Under the pieces are notes generated by a model. That model had not been told where the DNA came from and searched no databases. It saw only the letters and a list, made by a program, of their open reading frames with translations. A stretch of 64,000 bases of DNA from Nocardioides sp. T2.26MG-1 (GTDB lineage Bacteria; Actinomycetota; Actinomycetes; Propionibacteriales; Nocardioidaceae). Every line of letters starts with the position of its first letter. Positions within the stretch are counted from its first letter, which is position 1. The stretch lies in assembly GCF_950101795.1 (NCBI RefSeq), contig NZ_CATNLZ010000035.1, forward strand, positions 124,001-188,000. Reading direction: 5' to 3'. The position numbers and the translations under genes were made by a program. This document shows positions 16,790 through 24,167 of this stretch, piece after piece.

Positions 16790-16876
16790 GGTTCGGCTGT
16801 CAGCAGCCGAAACCCGCACGACACGCCGGCGGCCCTCGGCGTGTCGTGCGGGTTTGGGCTGCCAGCAGCCGAACCC
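16790..16876. terminator. long nested inverted repeat after leuB, probable terminator
   Basis: The inner stem has 18-bp perfect arms, AAACCCGCACGACACGCC (16810-16827) and its complement (16838-16855), with a 10-nt loop. Outside it, GGTTCGGCTGTCAGCAGCCG and GGCTGCCAGCAGCCGAACC pair with a 3-bp mismatch and also contain the near-direct repeat CAGCAGCCGAA. No T-run follows. It most likely ends leuB transcription, but could be a dispersed palindromic repeat. Confidence 0.65.
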
Positions 16877-16938
16877 GACGACGCTCCGAGGCCTCCGACC
16901 GACTGCAACTACCTGGAAGGCCTACTAAGTTGTCCCCC

Positions 16939-18024
16939 ATGGAGATCAGCACCACCCCGTCGACCACCGCAGTCTCCGACGAGCGCCTGGCGGAGATCCT
17001 CGCCAATCCGGGCTTCGGTGTGCACTTCACCGACCACATGCTCACGGTCGAGTGGACGCCCGACGCGGGCTGGCATGCGGCGCGTGTCGAGCCCTACGGG
17101 CCGCTGACGCTGGACCCGGCGACGGCCGTCCTGCACTACGCGCAGGAGATCTTCGAGGGGATGAAGGCCTACCGCCACGAGGACGGGTCGATCTGGTCGT
17201 TCCGCCCCGAGGAGAACGCCGCGCGGATGGTGCGCTCGAGCAAGCGGCTCGCGCTGCCCGAGCTCGACGTCGCCGACTTCGTCCAGGCCGTCGACGCGCT
17301 GGTGGCCGTCGACCAGCGGTGGGTCCCCGACAGCACTGAGCCGGGGGCGGGGGAGAAGAGCCTCTACCTGCGGCCGTTCATGTTCGCCTCCGAGGCGTTC
17401 CTGGGCGTCCGGCCCGCGCAGCACGTCACGTTCATGGTGATCGCCAGCCCCGCCGGCGCCTACTTCAAGGGCGGCGTCAAGCCGGTCACGCTGTGGCTGA
17501 CCGAGGAGTACACCCGGGCCGGCCGCGGCGGCATGGGCGCGGCGAAGACCGGCGGCAACTACGCCAGCTCGCTGGTCGCCCAGCAGGAGGCGACCGCCAA
17601 CGGGTGCGACCAGGTCGTGTTCCTCGACGCCCAGGAGGGCAGGTACGTCGAGGAGCTCGGCGGCATGAACATGTACTTCGTCCACGACGACGGCACCATC
17701 GTGACCCCCGAGATCGGCACGATCCTCGAGGGCATCACCCGATCGAGCATCATCGAGCTCGCCGGCAAGCTCGGCCACCAGGTCGAGGAGCGGAAGTTCT
17801 CCATCGACGAGTGGCGCGAGGGCGTCACGAGCGGCCGGATCACCGAGGTCTTCGCGTGCGGCACCGCCGCGGTCGTCACCCCGGTCGGCGCACTCAAGTG
17901 GGACGGGGGAGAGGTGCCCGCGCCCGCGAGCACCGACCTCACCATGCGCATCCGCCAGGCCCTCGTCGACATCCAGTACGGTCGCGCCGAGGACACCTTC
18001 GGCTGGATGCACCGCATCGTCTGA
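16939..18024 (+). CDS. ilvE: branched-chain amino acid aminotransferase
   Basis: PLP enzyme that performs the last step of Val, Leu and Ile synthesis with glutamate as donor. The 361-aa length and motifs are those of the class IV fold: HYAQEIFEGMKAYR near residue 70, YLRPFMFASEAFLGV, the PLP-Lys in MGAAKTGGNYASSL near 200, EELGGMNMYFV, and GTAAVVTPVG. The ATG at 16939 lacks a close ribosome-binding site, but TAAGTT (16927-16932) would serve as -10 for a leaderless mRNA. An in-frame TTG at 16930, 9 nt after GGAAGG, is the alternative start. Confidence 0.96.
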   Translation: MEISTTPSTTAVSDERLAEILANPGFGVHFTDHMLTVEWTPDAGWHAARVEPYGPLTLDPATAVLHYAQEIFEGMKAYRHEDGSIWSFRPEENAARMVRSSKRLALPELDVADFVQAVDALVAVDQRWVPDSTEPGAGEKSLYLRPFMFASEAFLGVRPAQHVTFMVIASPAGAYFKGGVKPVTLWLTEEYTRAGRGGMGAAKTGGNYASSLVAQQEATANGCDQVVFLDAQEGRYVEELGGMNMYFVHDDGTIVTPEIGTILEGITRSSIIELAGKLGHQVEERKFSIDEWREGVTSGRITEVFACGTAAVVTPVGALKWDGGEVPAPASTDLTMRIRQALVDIQYGRAEDTFGWMHRIV

Positions 18025-18075
18025 CCGAAGGGCCGTGCTCGGCCGGCCGCGCACGGATCGCCGTAGTCTCACCAC

Positions 18076-18435
18076 ATGGCGAAGCCGTCTCCTGTCTCAG
18101 ATTCCTCCGCTCATCTGGAGCTGATCGACGCGCTGCCGGTCGTGGCGGAGTCGACCACCTCGCGGGTCCTGGTCACGAACGACGTGATGCGGATCGTGCA
18201 GTTCACCTTCGACGCGGGGGAGATGCTCACCGAGCACACGTCACCGCGCGCCGTGGCAGTCCAGCTGGTCAGCGGCCGGATGCGGTTCACGGTCGACGGC
18301 ACGGAGCACGTGATGGGGGATGGTGACGTCATCTACCTCGCGCCCGGTGCCACCCACGCGGTGGTCGCCGAGACGGCGTGCCGGATGACCCTGGTGATGG
18401 TGGACCTCCCGGCCTGGTCACCGACCAAAGGATAG
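18076..18435 (+). CDS. small cupin-domain protein
   Basis: A 119-aa single-domain cupin. The two cupin motifs are FTFDAGEMLTEHTSPRAVAVQLVSG (glimpsed over residues 35-60, with metal-ligand-like E and H) and DVIYLAPGATHAVVAE with its His near 95. Such proteins bind metals and small ligands, but no role can be assigned. TAGTCT lies 6 nt before the ATG, indicating a leaderless transcript. Its stop overlaps the iron box of the following transporter operon. Confidence 0.85.
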   Translation: MAKPSPVSDSSAHLELIDALPVVAESTTSRVLVTNDVMRIVQFTFDAGEMLTEHTSPRAVAVQLVSGRMRFTVDGTEHVMGDGDVIYLAPGATHAVVAETACRMTLVMVDLPAWSPTKG

Positions 18436-18450
18436 GTGAGGCTACCCTAA
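18432..18450. promoter_or_regulatory. DtxR/IdeR-type iron box
   Basis: ATAGGTGAGGCTACCCTAA differs at 3 of 19 positions from the established consensus TTAGGTTAGGCTAACCTAA. It ends 4 nt before the GTG of the first permease, so Fe-loaded repressor would block the siderophore transporter operon when iron is plentiful. Confidence 0.85.
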
Positions 18451-18454
18451 GTGA

Positions 18455-19516
18455 GTGGCCCTTCTCCTGTGCGCGCAACCGACGTCCACCGCCGCGGCGG
18501 CCGGGTCGGAGCGGGCCACGTCGAGGCGAGGGCTCGCCGCGGTCGTCGCGCTGCTCGGGCTCCTCGCGCTGGCCCTGCTGGCCAGCCTGATGTGGGGCGC
18601 CCGCGAGATCGCGCCGGGCCAGGTCTGGGCGGCGCTGGTCGACCCGGTGTCGGGTGACGCCGACCACCACGTCGTCCGCGACCTGCGGGTGCCGCGCACG
18701 CTGATCGGCCTGGTCGGGGGCGCCGCCCTGGGTGCCGCGGGCGCACTGATGCAGGGGGTGACCCGGAACCCGATCGCCGACCCGGGTCTGCTCGGCATCA
18801 ACTCCGGCGCCTCCCTGGCCGTCCTGGTGGCGATCTCGGCGCTCGGCGTGACGTCGGTGTCGGGCTACGTCTGGTTCGCGTTCGCCGGTGCCGCGGTCGC
18901 CGCCGTGGTCGTGTACGGCGCCGCCTCGCTCGGCTGGGAGGGCGTCACCCCGGTCAAGCTCGCCCTGGTCGGCGCCGCGTTCACCGCGACCGCGACCTCG
19001 GTGATCACCGTCGTGCTGCTCACCGACCAGCGGGCCCTGGACGACTACCGCTTCTGGCAGGTCGGCTCGCTCGCCAACCGGCCGATCGGCGTGCTGACGG
19101 CGGTGCTGCCGTTCGTGGCGCTCGGCCTGGTGCTCGCCCTGGCGGCCGGCCGGGTGCTCAACGCGCTGGCGCTCGGCGACGACGTGGCTCGCGGGCTCGG
19201 CCAGGACGTGGTCCGCGGGCGGCTGCTGGTGGTGGCCGCCGTCGTGCTGCTGTGCGGGTCGGCCGTCTCGATGGTCGGGCCGATCGCCTTCGTCGGGCTC
19301 GCGGTGCCGCACCTGGCGCGGGTCCTCGTGGGCCCCGACTACCGCTGGATCGTCGTGCTCTCGATGCTGCTCGGGCCGGTGCTGCTGCTGACCGCCGACA
19401 TCGCCGGGCGCCTGGTGGCCCGGCCGGGCGAGCTCGAGGCCGGCCTGGTGGTCGCGGTGGTCGGTGCCCCGGTGCTGCTCGCGATCGTGCGCCGCTCACG
19501 CGGGATCGCCGCATGA
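18455..19516 (+). CDS. iron-siderophore ABC transporter permease, FecCD family
   Basis: A 353-aa permease with about nine or ten hydrophobic helices. FecCD landmarks are RVPRTLIGLVGGAALGAAGALMQ (residues about 78-100), RNPIADPGLLGINSGAS near 107, RFWQVGSL near 200, and the ATPase-coupling region LGDDVARGLG followed by VGPIAFVGLAVPHLAR. The GTG at 18455 follows an iron box directly. First gene of a four-gene ferric-siderophore import cluster, overlapping the next by ATGA. Confidence 0.94.
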   Translation: MALLLCAQPTSTAAAAGSERATSRRGLAAVVALLGLLALALLASLMWGAREIAPGQVWAALVDPVSGDADHHVVRDLRVPRTLIGLVGGAALGAAGALMQGVTRNPIADPGLLGINSGASLAVLVAISALGVTSVSGYVWFAFAGAAVAAVVVYGAASLGWEGVTPVKLALVGAAFTATATSVITVVLLTDQRALDDYRFWQVGSLANRPIGVLTAVLPFVALGLVLALAAGRVLNALALGDDVARGLGQDVVRGRLLVVAAVVLLCGSAVSMVGPIAFVGLAVPHLARVLVGPDYRWIVVLSMLLGPVLLLTADIAGRLVARPGELEAGLVVAVVGAPVLLAIVRRSRGIAA

Positions 19517-20571
19517 GCGGCGCCGTCGCGGAGGCCGGGTACGCCGTCGCCGCGTCCGGGCTGCGCCGGGCCCGCCGGCGCCGGCGGGCCCGGCGCACGG
19601 CCGTGCTCGTGGTGCTCGCCGGGCTGGCCACCGTCCTGTCGGTCGCGGCCCTGATGATGGGGGAGTTCCGGCTCTCGGCCGGGCAGGTGCTGGGTGCCCT
19701 GGCCGGGTCGGACGACCCGTCGGCCCACTTCGTCGTCGTCGAGCTCCGCCTGCCCCGGCTGCTGCTCGGTGTCCTGGTGGGGATCGCCTTCGGCCTGGCC
19801 GGCGCGCTGTTCCAGTCCGTCCTGCGCAACCCGCTGGCGAGCCCCGACATCATCGGCATCTCCCAGGGCGCCAGCGCCGGTGCCGTCGCCGCGCTGCTGG
19901 TCGGCGGCGCGACCGGTGCGGTCGTGTCGGCGGCCGCCCTGGCCGGCGGGGCGGCGGTGGGCCTGCTGCTGTACGCCGTGGCCTGGCGCGGCGGCATGAC
20001 CGGCCACCGCTTCGTGCTCTCCGGCATCGGCGTGGCCTACGTGGCCTCCGCGGTCGTGGGCTACCTGCTCACCCGCAGTGACGTGAAGCAGGCCCAGGTC
20101 GCGCTGCGCTGGATGACCGGCAGCCTCGCCCAGGCCGAGTGGTCGCTGGTGCGGGTCCTCGCGGTGGCCCTCGCGGTCCTGGTGCCCGCGGTCGCGCTGC
20201 TGGCCCGGGGGCTGGAACTGCTGCTGCTCGGCGACGACCAGGCCGGCAGCCTCGGGCTGCGTCCGGAGCTGGTGCGCGCCCTGGTGGTGGCGACCGGGGT
20301 CGCGCTGGCCTGCACCGCGACCGCGGCCGCGGGCCCGGTCGCCTTCGTCGCGTTCGTCGCCGCCCCCGTGGCGCGGCGGCTGCTCGGCGACGGCACGCTC
20401 GCGCTCGTCGAGGCCGCGCTGGTGGGCGTGGTCCTCGTCGTCGGCGCCGATCTCGTGGCCCAGCACCTGCTGCCCGCCGACCTGTCGGTGCCCGTCGGCG
20501 TCGTCACGGGGGCCGTCGGCGGCCCCTACCTGATCTGGCTGATGGCCACCGGAGGGAGAAGGACGACATGA
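19513..20571 (+). CDS. iron-siderophore ABC transporter permease, FecCD family (second subunit)
   Basis: A 352-aa permease and partner of the upstream one. It has an Arg-rich cytoplasmic N-terminus (RRARRRRRARR), then ELRLPRLLLGVLVGIAFGLAG, LRNPLASPDIIGISQGAS and LGDDQAGSLG, the coupling segment that contacts the ATPase. ATG at 19513 overlaps the previous TGA by 4 nt, and its own stop overlaps the ATPase gene start likewise, so the three are translationally coupled and probably form a heterodimeric pore with two ATPase subunits. Confidence 0.94.
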   Translation: MSGAVAEAGYAVAASGLRRARRRRRARRTAVLVVLAGLATVLSVAALMMGEFRLSAGQVLGALAGSDDPSAHFVVVELRLPRLLLGVLVGIAFGLAGALFQSVLRNPLASPDIIGISQGASAGAVAALLVGGATGAVVSAAALAGGAAVGLLLYAVAWRGGMTGHRFVLSGIGVAYVASAVVGYLLTRSDVKQAQVALRWMTGSLAQAEWSLVRVLAVALAVLVPAVALLARGLELLLLGDDQAGSLGLRPELVRALVVATGVALACTATAAAGPVAFVAFVAAPVARRLLGDGTLALVEAALVGVVLVVGADLVAQHLLPADLSVPVGVVTGAVGGPYLIWLMATGGRRTT

Positions 20572-21404
20572 GGGACGACAGCGGCCGGACGGGTACGACC
20601 TCGCTCGTGGCGCGCGGTGTGCACCTGGCCTACGACCAGCGGCGGGTCGTGCACGGCGTCGACCTCGCCGTACCGACCGGGCAGGTCACGGTGATCGTCG
20701 GTGCCAACGGGTGCGGCAAGTCCACGCTGCTGCGCGGGCTCGGGCGGATCCTGCGGCCGGTGGAGGGCTGCGTCGAGCTCGACGGCCGCGACCTGCAGAA
20801 GACCCGCCCCCGTGACGTGGCCGCGGTGCTGGGGCTGCTGCCCCAGCAGCCGGTCGCGCCCGAGGGCATCACGGTCGCCGACCTGGTCGGCCGCGGTCGC
20901 CACCCCCACCAGGGCGCCTTCCGCCGGTGGAGCGCCGGCGACGCCGACGCGGTCGCCCGGGCCCTGGCCCTCACCGACACCCAGGACCTCGTCGCCCGGC
21001 GGGTCGAGGAGCTCTCCGGCGGTCAGCGGCAGCGGGTCTGGGTGGCGATGATGCTCGCCCAGGACCCGCGCATCCTGCTGCTGGACGAGCCCACGACGTA
21101 CCTCGACATCGCCCACCAGGTCGACCTCCTCGACCTGCTGGCCGAGCTCAACGAGCAGCGGGGGACCACCGTCGTGATGGTGCTGCACGACCTCAACCTC
21201 GCGGCCCGCTACGCCCACCACCTGGTGGTGATGGCAGAGGGACGGGTGATCCGCGAAGGTGCGCCCGCGGCGGTGCTCGACGCCGCCTGCGTGCGGGAGG
21301 CGTTCGGACTGGAGGCGCGGGTGATCGAGGATCCGGTCGCCGGCTGCCCGCTGGTCGTCCCGCTCGGACGGACCCGGGTGCGGCCGGCTGTTACGGCTGT
21401 GTAA
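20568..21404 (+). CDS. iron-siderophore ABC transporter ATP-binding protein (FepC/FhuC-like)
   Basis: A 278-aa ATPase. Walker A VGANGCGKST is near residue 45, the Q-loop lies in LGLLPQQPVAPEGITV, the signature is LSGGQRQRVWVAMML near 150, Walker B is ILLLDEPTTYLDIAHQ and the H-loop VLHDLNLAARYA. The TYLD after Walker B and the HPHQGAFRRWS segment are typical of siderophore ATPases. Start ATG 20568 overlaps the upstream stop. The stop lies inside a second iron box that controls the binding-protein gene. Confidence 0.95.
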   Translation: MRDDSGRTGTTSLVARGVHLAYDQRRVVHGVDLAVPTGQVTVIVGANGCGKSTLLRGLGRILRPVEGCVELDGRDLQKTRPRDVAAVLGLLPQQPVAPEGITVADLVGRGRHPHQGAFRRWSAGDADAVARALALTDTQDLVARRVEELSGGQRQRVWVAMMLAQDPRILLLDEPTTYLDIAHQVDLLDLLAELNEQRGTTVVMVLHDLNLAARYAHHLVVMAEGRVIREGAPAAVLDAACVREAFGLEARVIEDPVAGCPLVVPLGRTRVRPAVTAV

Positions 21405-21420
21405 GGTAAGGCTTACCTAA
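21402..21420. promoter_or_regulatory. second DtxR/IdeR-type iron box
   Basis: TAAGGTAAGGCTTACCTAA is 16/19 identical to the consensus and nearly palindromic. It overlaps the ATPase stop codon and lies 43 bp before the binding-protein start, giving that gene its own iron-controlled promoter. Confidence 0.88.
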
Positions 21421-21462
21421 CCAACGACCGCGTCGGCGGTCCCGCACCCCCGAGGAGTGGAC

Positions 21463-22509
21463 GTGTCGTCCCTTCGCCCCCCGTCCCGGTCCACGCTGTC
21501 CCGCGTGGCCCTGCCCCTGGCCGTCGCCCTGCTCGCCCTGCCCCTGGCCGCCTGCGGCGCCGACGACTCCGCCGACGCCGCCACCGACACCGACGAGAGC
21601 ACCGGCGAGGCGGCCTTCGAGCCGGTCACCGTCGAGCACGCCTTCGGCAGCACCGAGATCAGCGAGAAGCCGGAGCGGGTCGCGACCTGGGGCTGGGGCT
21701 CGCCCGACGCCGTGCTGGCCCTCGGGACGGTCCCGGTCGCGATGGAGGCGCTGACGTACGGCGCCGACGACGACGGCTTCATGCCGTGGCAGGTAGAGGC
21801 GTTCGAGGAGCTGGGGGAGACGCCGACGGCGCTGACGCCCGGCGAGGCGCCGCCGTTCGAGGAGATCGCCGCGGCCGCGCCCGACGTGATCCTGGCCAAC
21901 TACTCCGGCATCACCGAGGCCGACTACCAGAAGCTGTCGAAGATCGCGCCCACCGTGGCCTACCCCGACCAGCCGTGGTCGACCCCGTGGCGCGACGTGA
22001 TCACGACCGTGGGCGAGGTGCTCGGCGAGGCCGACGAGGCCGCGGAGGTGCTCGCGGAGATCGACGCCGAGGTGGCCGAGGCCGCCGCCGAGCACCCGGA
22101 GTTCGAGGGCAGGACGATCGCCGCGGTCGCGATCGACCCGAGTGCGTTCTACGTCTATCGCGGCGCCGACCCGCGGGTGCAGTTCCTCGAGGACCTCGGG
22201 TTCACGCTGGCGCCCAGCGTGGACGCGCTCGACACCGAGGAGAGCACGTTCTACTACACGATCAGCACCGAGAACGTCGACAAGCTCACCTCCGACGTGC
22301 TGCTCTCGTACGCCGCCGACCAGGCGCGGGCCGACGAGATCGCGGCGGACCCGACGTACCAGGCCATGGAGCAGTTCGCCGACGGCCGGGTCGCCAGCGT
22401 GGTCGGCGAGGACATCGTCTCCTCGGTCTCGCCGCCGACGGCGCTGTCGCTGACCTACAGCCTCGACACGTTCGTCGACGCGCTCGCCGAGGCCGTGCCC
22501 GCCTCCTGA
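21463..22509 (+). CDS. iron-siderophore ABC transporter substrate-binding lipoprotein
   Basis: A 348-aa lipoprotein: basic N-terminus, hydrophobic stretch and lipobox LAAC at about residues 24-27, followed by an acidic Asp/Ala/Thr-rich linker. The mature part is a class III binding protein (VTVEHAFGSTEISEKPERVATW, then EEIAAAAPDVILANYSGI), as in FepB/FhuD/DesE proteins. GTG 21463 is chosen because GAGGAG ends 5 nt upstream; GTG 21457 would overlap that site. It follows its own iron box and ends at a strong hairpin terminator. Confidence 0.93.
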   Translation: MSSLRPPSRSTLSRVALPLAVALLALPLAACGADDSADAATDTDESTGEAAFEPVTVEHAFGSTEISEKPERVATWGWGSPDAVLALGTVPVAMEALTYGADDDGFMPWQVEAFEELGETPTALTPGEAPPFEEIAAAAPDVILANYSGITEADYQKLSKIAPTVAYPDQPWSTPWRDVITTVGEVLGEADEAAEVLAEIDAEVAEAAAEHPEFEGRTIAAVAIDPSAFYVYRGADPRVQFLEDLGFTLAPSVDALDTEESTFYYTISTENVDKLTSDVLLSYAADQARADEIAADPTYQAMEQFADGRVASVVGEDIVSSVSPPTALSLTYSLDTFVDALAEAVPAS

Positions 22510-22522
22510 CGTCCACGTCCGT

Positions 22523-22561
22523 GGCGACCCTTCGACCGAGCCTCTCGGTCGGAGGGTCGCC
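22523..22561 (+). terminator. rho-independent-like hairpin after siderophore-binding gene
   Basis: Arms of 18 bp (22523-22540 and 22544-22561) pair with a single G-T wobble and a 3-nt loop. There is no T-tract, as is common in actinobacteria. It separates the iron operon from the kinase gene. Confidence 0.8.
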
Positions 22562-22580
22562 GCACTTGTAGCCTCGCTAC

Positions 22581-24167
22581 GTGACGACCTCGCCCCGTGA
22601 CGACGCCGTGGCCACCGTCGGCGGCTACACGCTGCTCGCGCGGCTCGGCGAGGGCGGCATGGGCGTGGTGCACCTGGCTCGCCGCGGCCCCGCCGGCCAG
22701 CGGGTCGCGCTCAAGGTGCTACGCCCGCACATCGTCGGCGACGAGGAGGCACGCCGGCGGCTGGCCCGCGAGGTCGGGTCGCTGACCCGGGTCCGCAGCC
22801 AGTGGGTCGCCGAGATCGTCGACGCCGACCCGTGGGCGGAGGTGCCGTACGTCGCGACCCGCTACGTGCCCGGTCTCTCGCTGCACGACCTCGTGGTCGA
22901 GGAGGGCCCGGTTACCGGCGCCGACCTGCTCTGGCTGGCGTCCTGCCTGGCCGAGGGCATCGCGTCGGTGCACGCCGTCGGCGTGCTGCACCGCGACGTC
23001 AAGCCCTCCAACGTGCTGATGGAGGGACGCACCCCGATCCTCATCGACTTCGGGCTGGCCCGGGTCGCCGACGACCCCAAGCTCACCCACACCGGCTGGC
23101 TGCTCGGCACGCCGGGCTACCTCGCGCCCGAGATCCTGTACGGCGACGACGCGACGCCCGCCACCGACGTCCACTCCTGGGCGGCGACGGTCGCGTACGC
23201 CGGCACCGGCCACCCGCCGTTCGGCCGTGGCCCCTCGATGGCGATCATGGACCGGGTCCGGCGCGGCCAGTTCGACCTCGACGGTCTGCCCCCCGAGCTG
23301 CGCGAGGTGGTGGCCGCCGCGCTCGCCCCCGACCCGCTCGAGCGGCCCACGCTCGAGCAGCTCCTCGCCTGGCTGCGCCCGCTCACCACCCGGCCCGGCG
23401 AGCGGCGCACCCCGCCCCCGACCGCCCCGCCGCACGACCCCTACACCGTGCCGCTCGCGCTGGCCTCGCAGGCCGCCGCCGACGACACCACCGACGTGTG
23501 GCCCGGCCACGGCACCGCCGAGCCGCACACGCTCGCGCTCACCTCCTACCAACCGGGCTACCAACCGGGCGAGCCCGGCGAGCAGGCCCCGGCGCGCGTC
23601 CCCTGGGGGGAGCGGCTGCGCCGCGGCACCCTGCTGGCCGGCCTGGCGCTGGTGGCCGGCGCCGGGTGCGCGGCGTACCCCTGGATCGCCGTCATCCTGC
23701 TGCTCGTCCTGGTGTGGCTGCTGCGCAGTGGCTCGCTGGCCGGGTCCGCACGCGACCAGCGCCGCGACCTGCGCGGCCGCAAGTGGTACGACGGGGTGCA
23801 GCTGCTCGTCGCCACCCCGTGGCACCTCGTGCAGTCCGTGCCGGGCACGCTGCTGCTCGCGCTGTGGAGCGTCGGGCTGGCCCTGGCCGCGGCCCTCGTC
23901 TGCTACGCGGTCGCCGCCGGCCTCTCGCTGGCGCTGTTCGTGTGCGGGACCGCGCTGACGGTCTCGCTCTGGCTCGGGCCGGGTGGCTCGCGGGTCCGCG
24001 GACCGGTCTCGCGGGTGGTGAACCCGCTCGCCGCCGACCCGCGGCGCTGGATCGTCGCGCTCCTCCTCGTGGTCGCCGCCGCCGTCGGGCTGGGCCTGCG
24101 CGCCGACCTCTCCGGCACCACCTGGACGCCGGCCGACGGCCGGCCCAGCGCTCAGCTGCCGGGATAG
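22581..24167 (+). CDS. membrane-anchored serine/threonine protein kinase (PknB-type catalytic domain)
   Basis: The 528-aa protein starts with a complete Hanks kinase domain (about 12-275): glycine loop LGEGGMGVVHLA, catalytic Lys near 45 in VALKVLRP, HRDVKPSN near 137, DFGLA near 155 and APE near 183. A Pro/Thr-rich linker follows with the duplicated YQPGYQPG, then four or five hydrophobic segments between about 350 and 510, instead of the usual single helix plus PASTA domains. The start is GTG with TAGCCT 6 nt before it, i.e. leaderless. Its last 16 bp overlap the convergent GH92 gene. Substrates unknown. Confidence 0.93.
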   Translation: MTTSPRDDAVATVGGYTLLARLGEGGMGVVHLARRGPAGQRVALKVLRPHIVGDEEARRRLAREVGSLTRVRSQWVAEIVDADPWAEVPYVATRYVPGLSLHDLVVEEGPVTGADLLWLASCLAEGIASVHAVGVLHRDVKPSNVLMEGRTPILIDFGLARVADDPKLTHTGWLLGTPGYLAPEILYGDDATPATDVHSWAATVAYAGTGHPPFGRGPSMAIMDRVRRGQFDLDGLPPELREVVAAALAPDPLERPTLEQLLAWLRPLTTRPGERRTPPPTAPPHDPYTVPLALASQAAADDTTDVWPGHGTAEPHTLALTSYQPGYQPGEPGEQAPARVPWGERLRRGTLLAGLALVAGAGCAAYPWIAVILLLVLVWLLRSGSLAGSARDQRRDLRGRKWYDGVQLLVATPWHLVQSVPGTLLLALWSVGLALAAALVCYAVAAGLSLALFVCGTALTVSLWLGPGGSRVRGPVSRVVNPLAADPRRWIVALLLVVAAAVGLGLRADLSGTTWTPADGRPSAQLPG

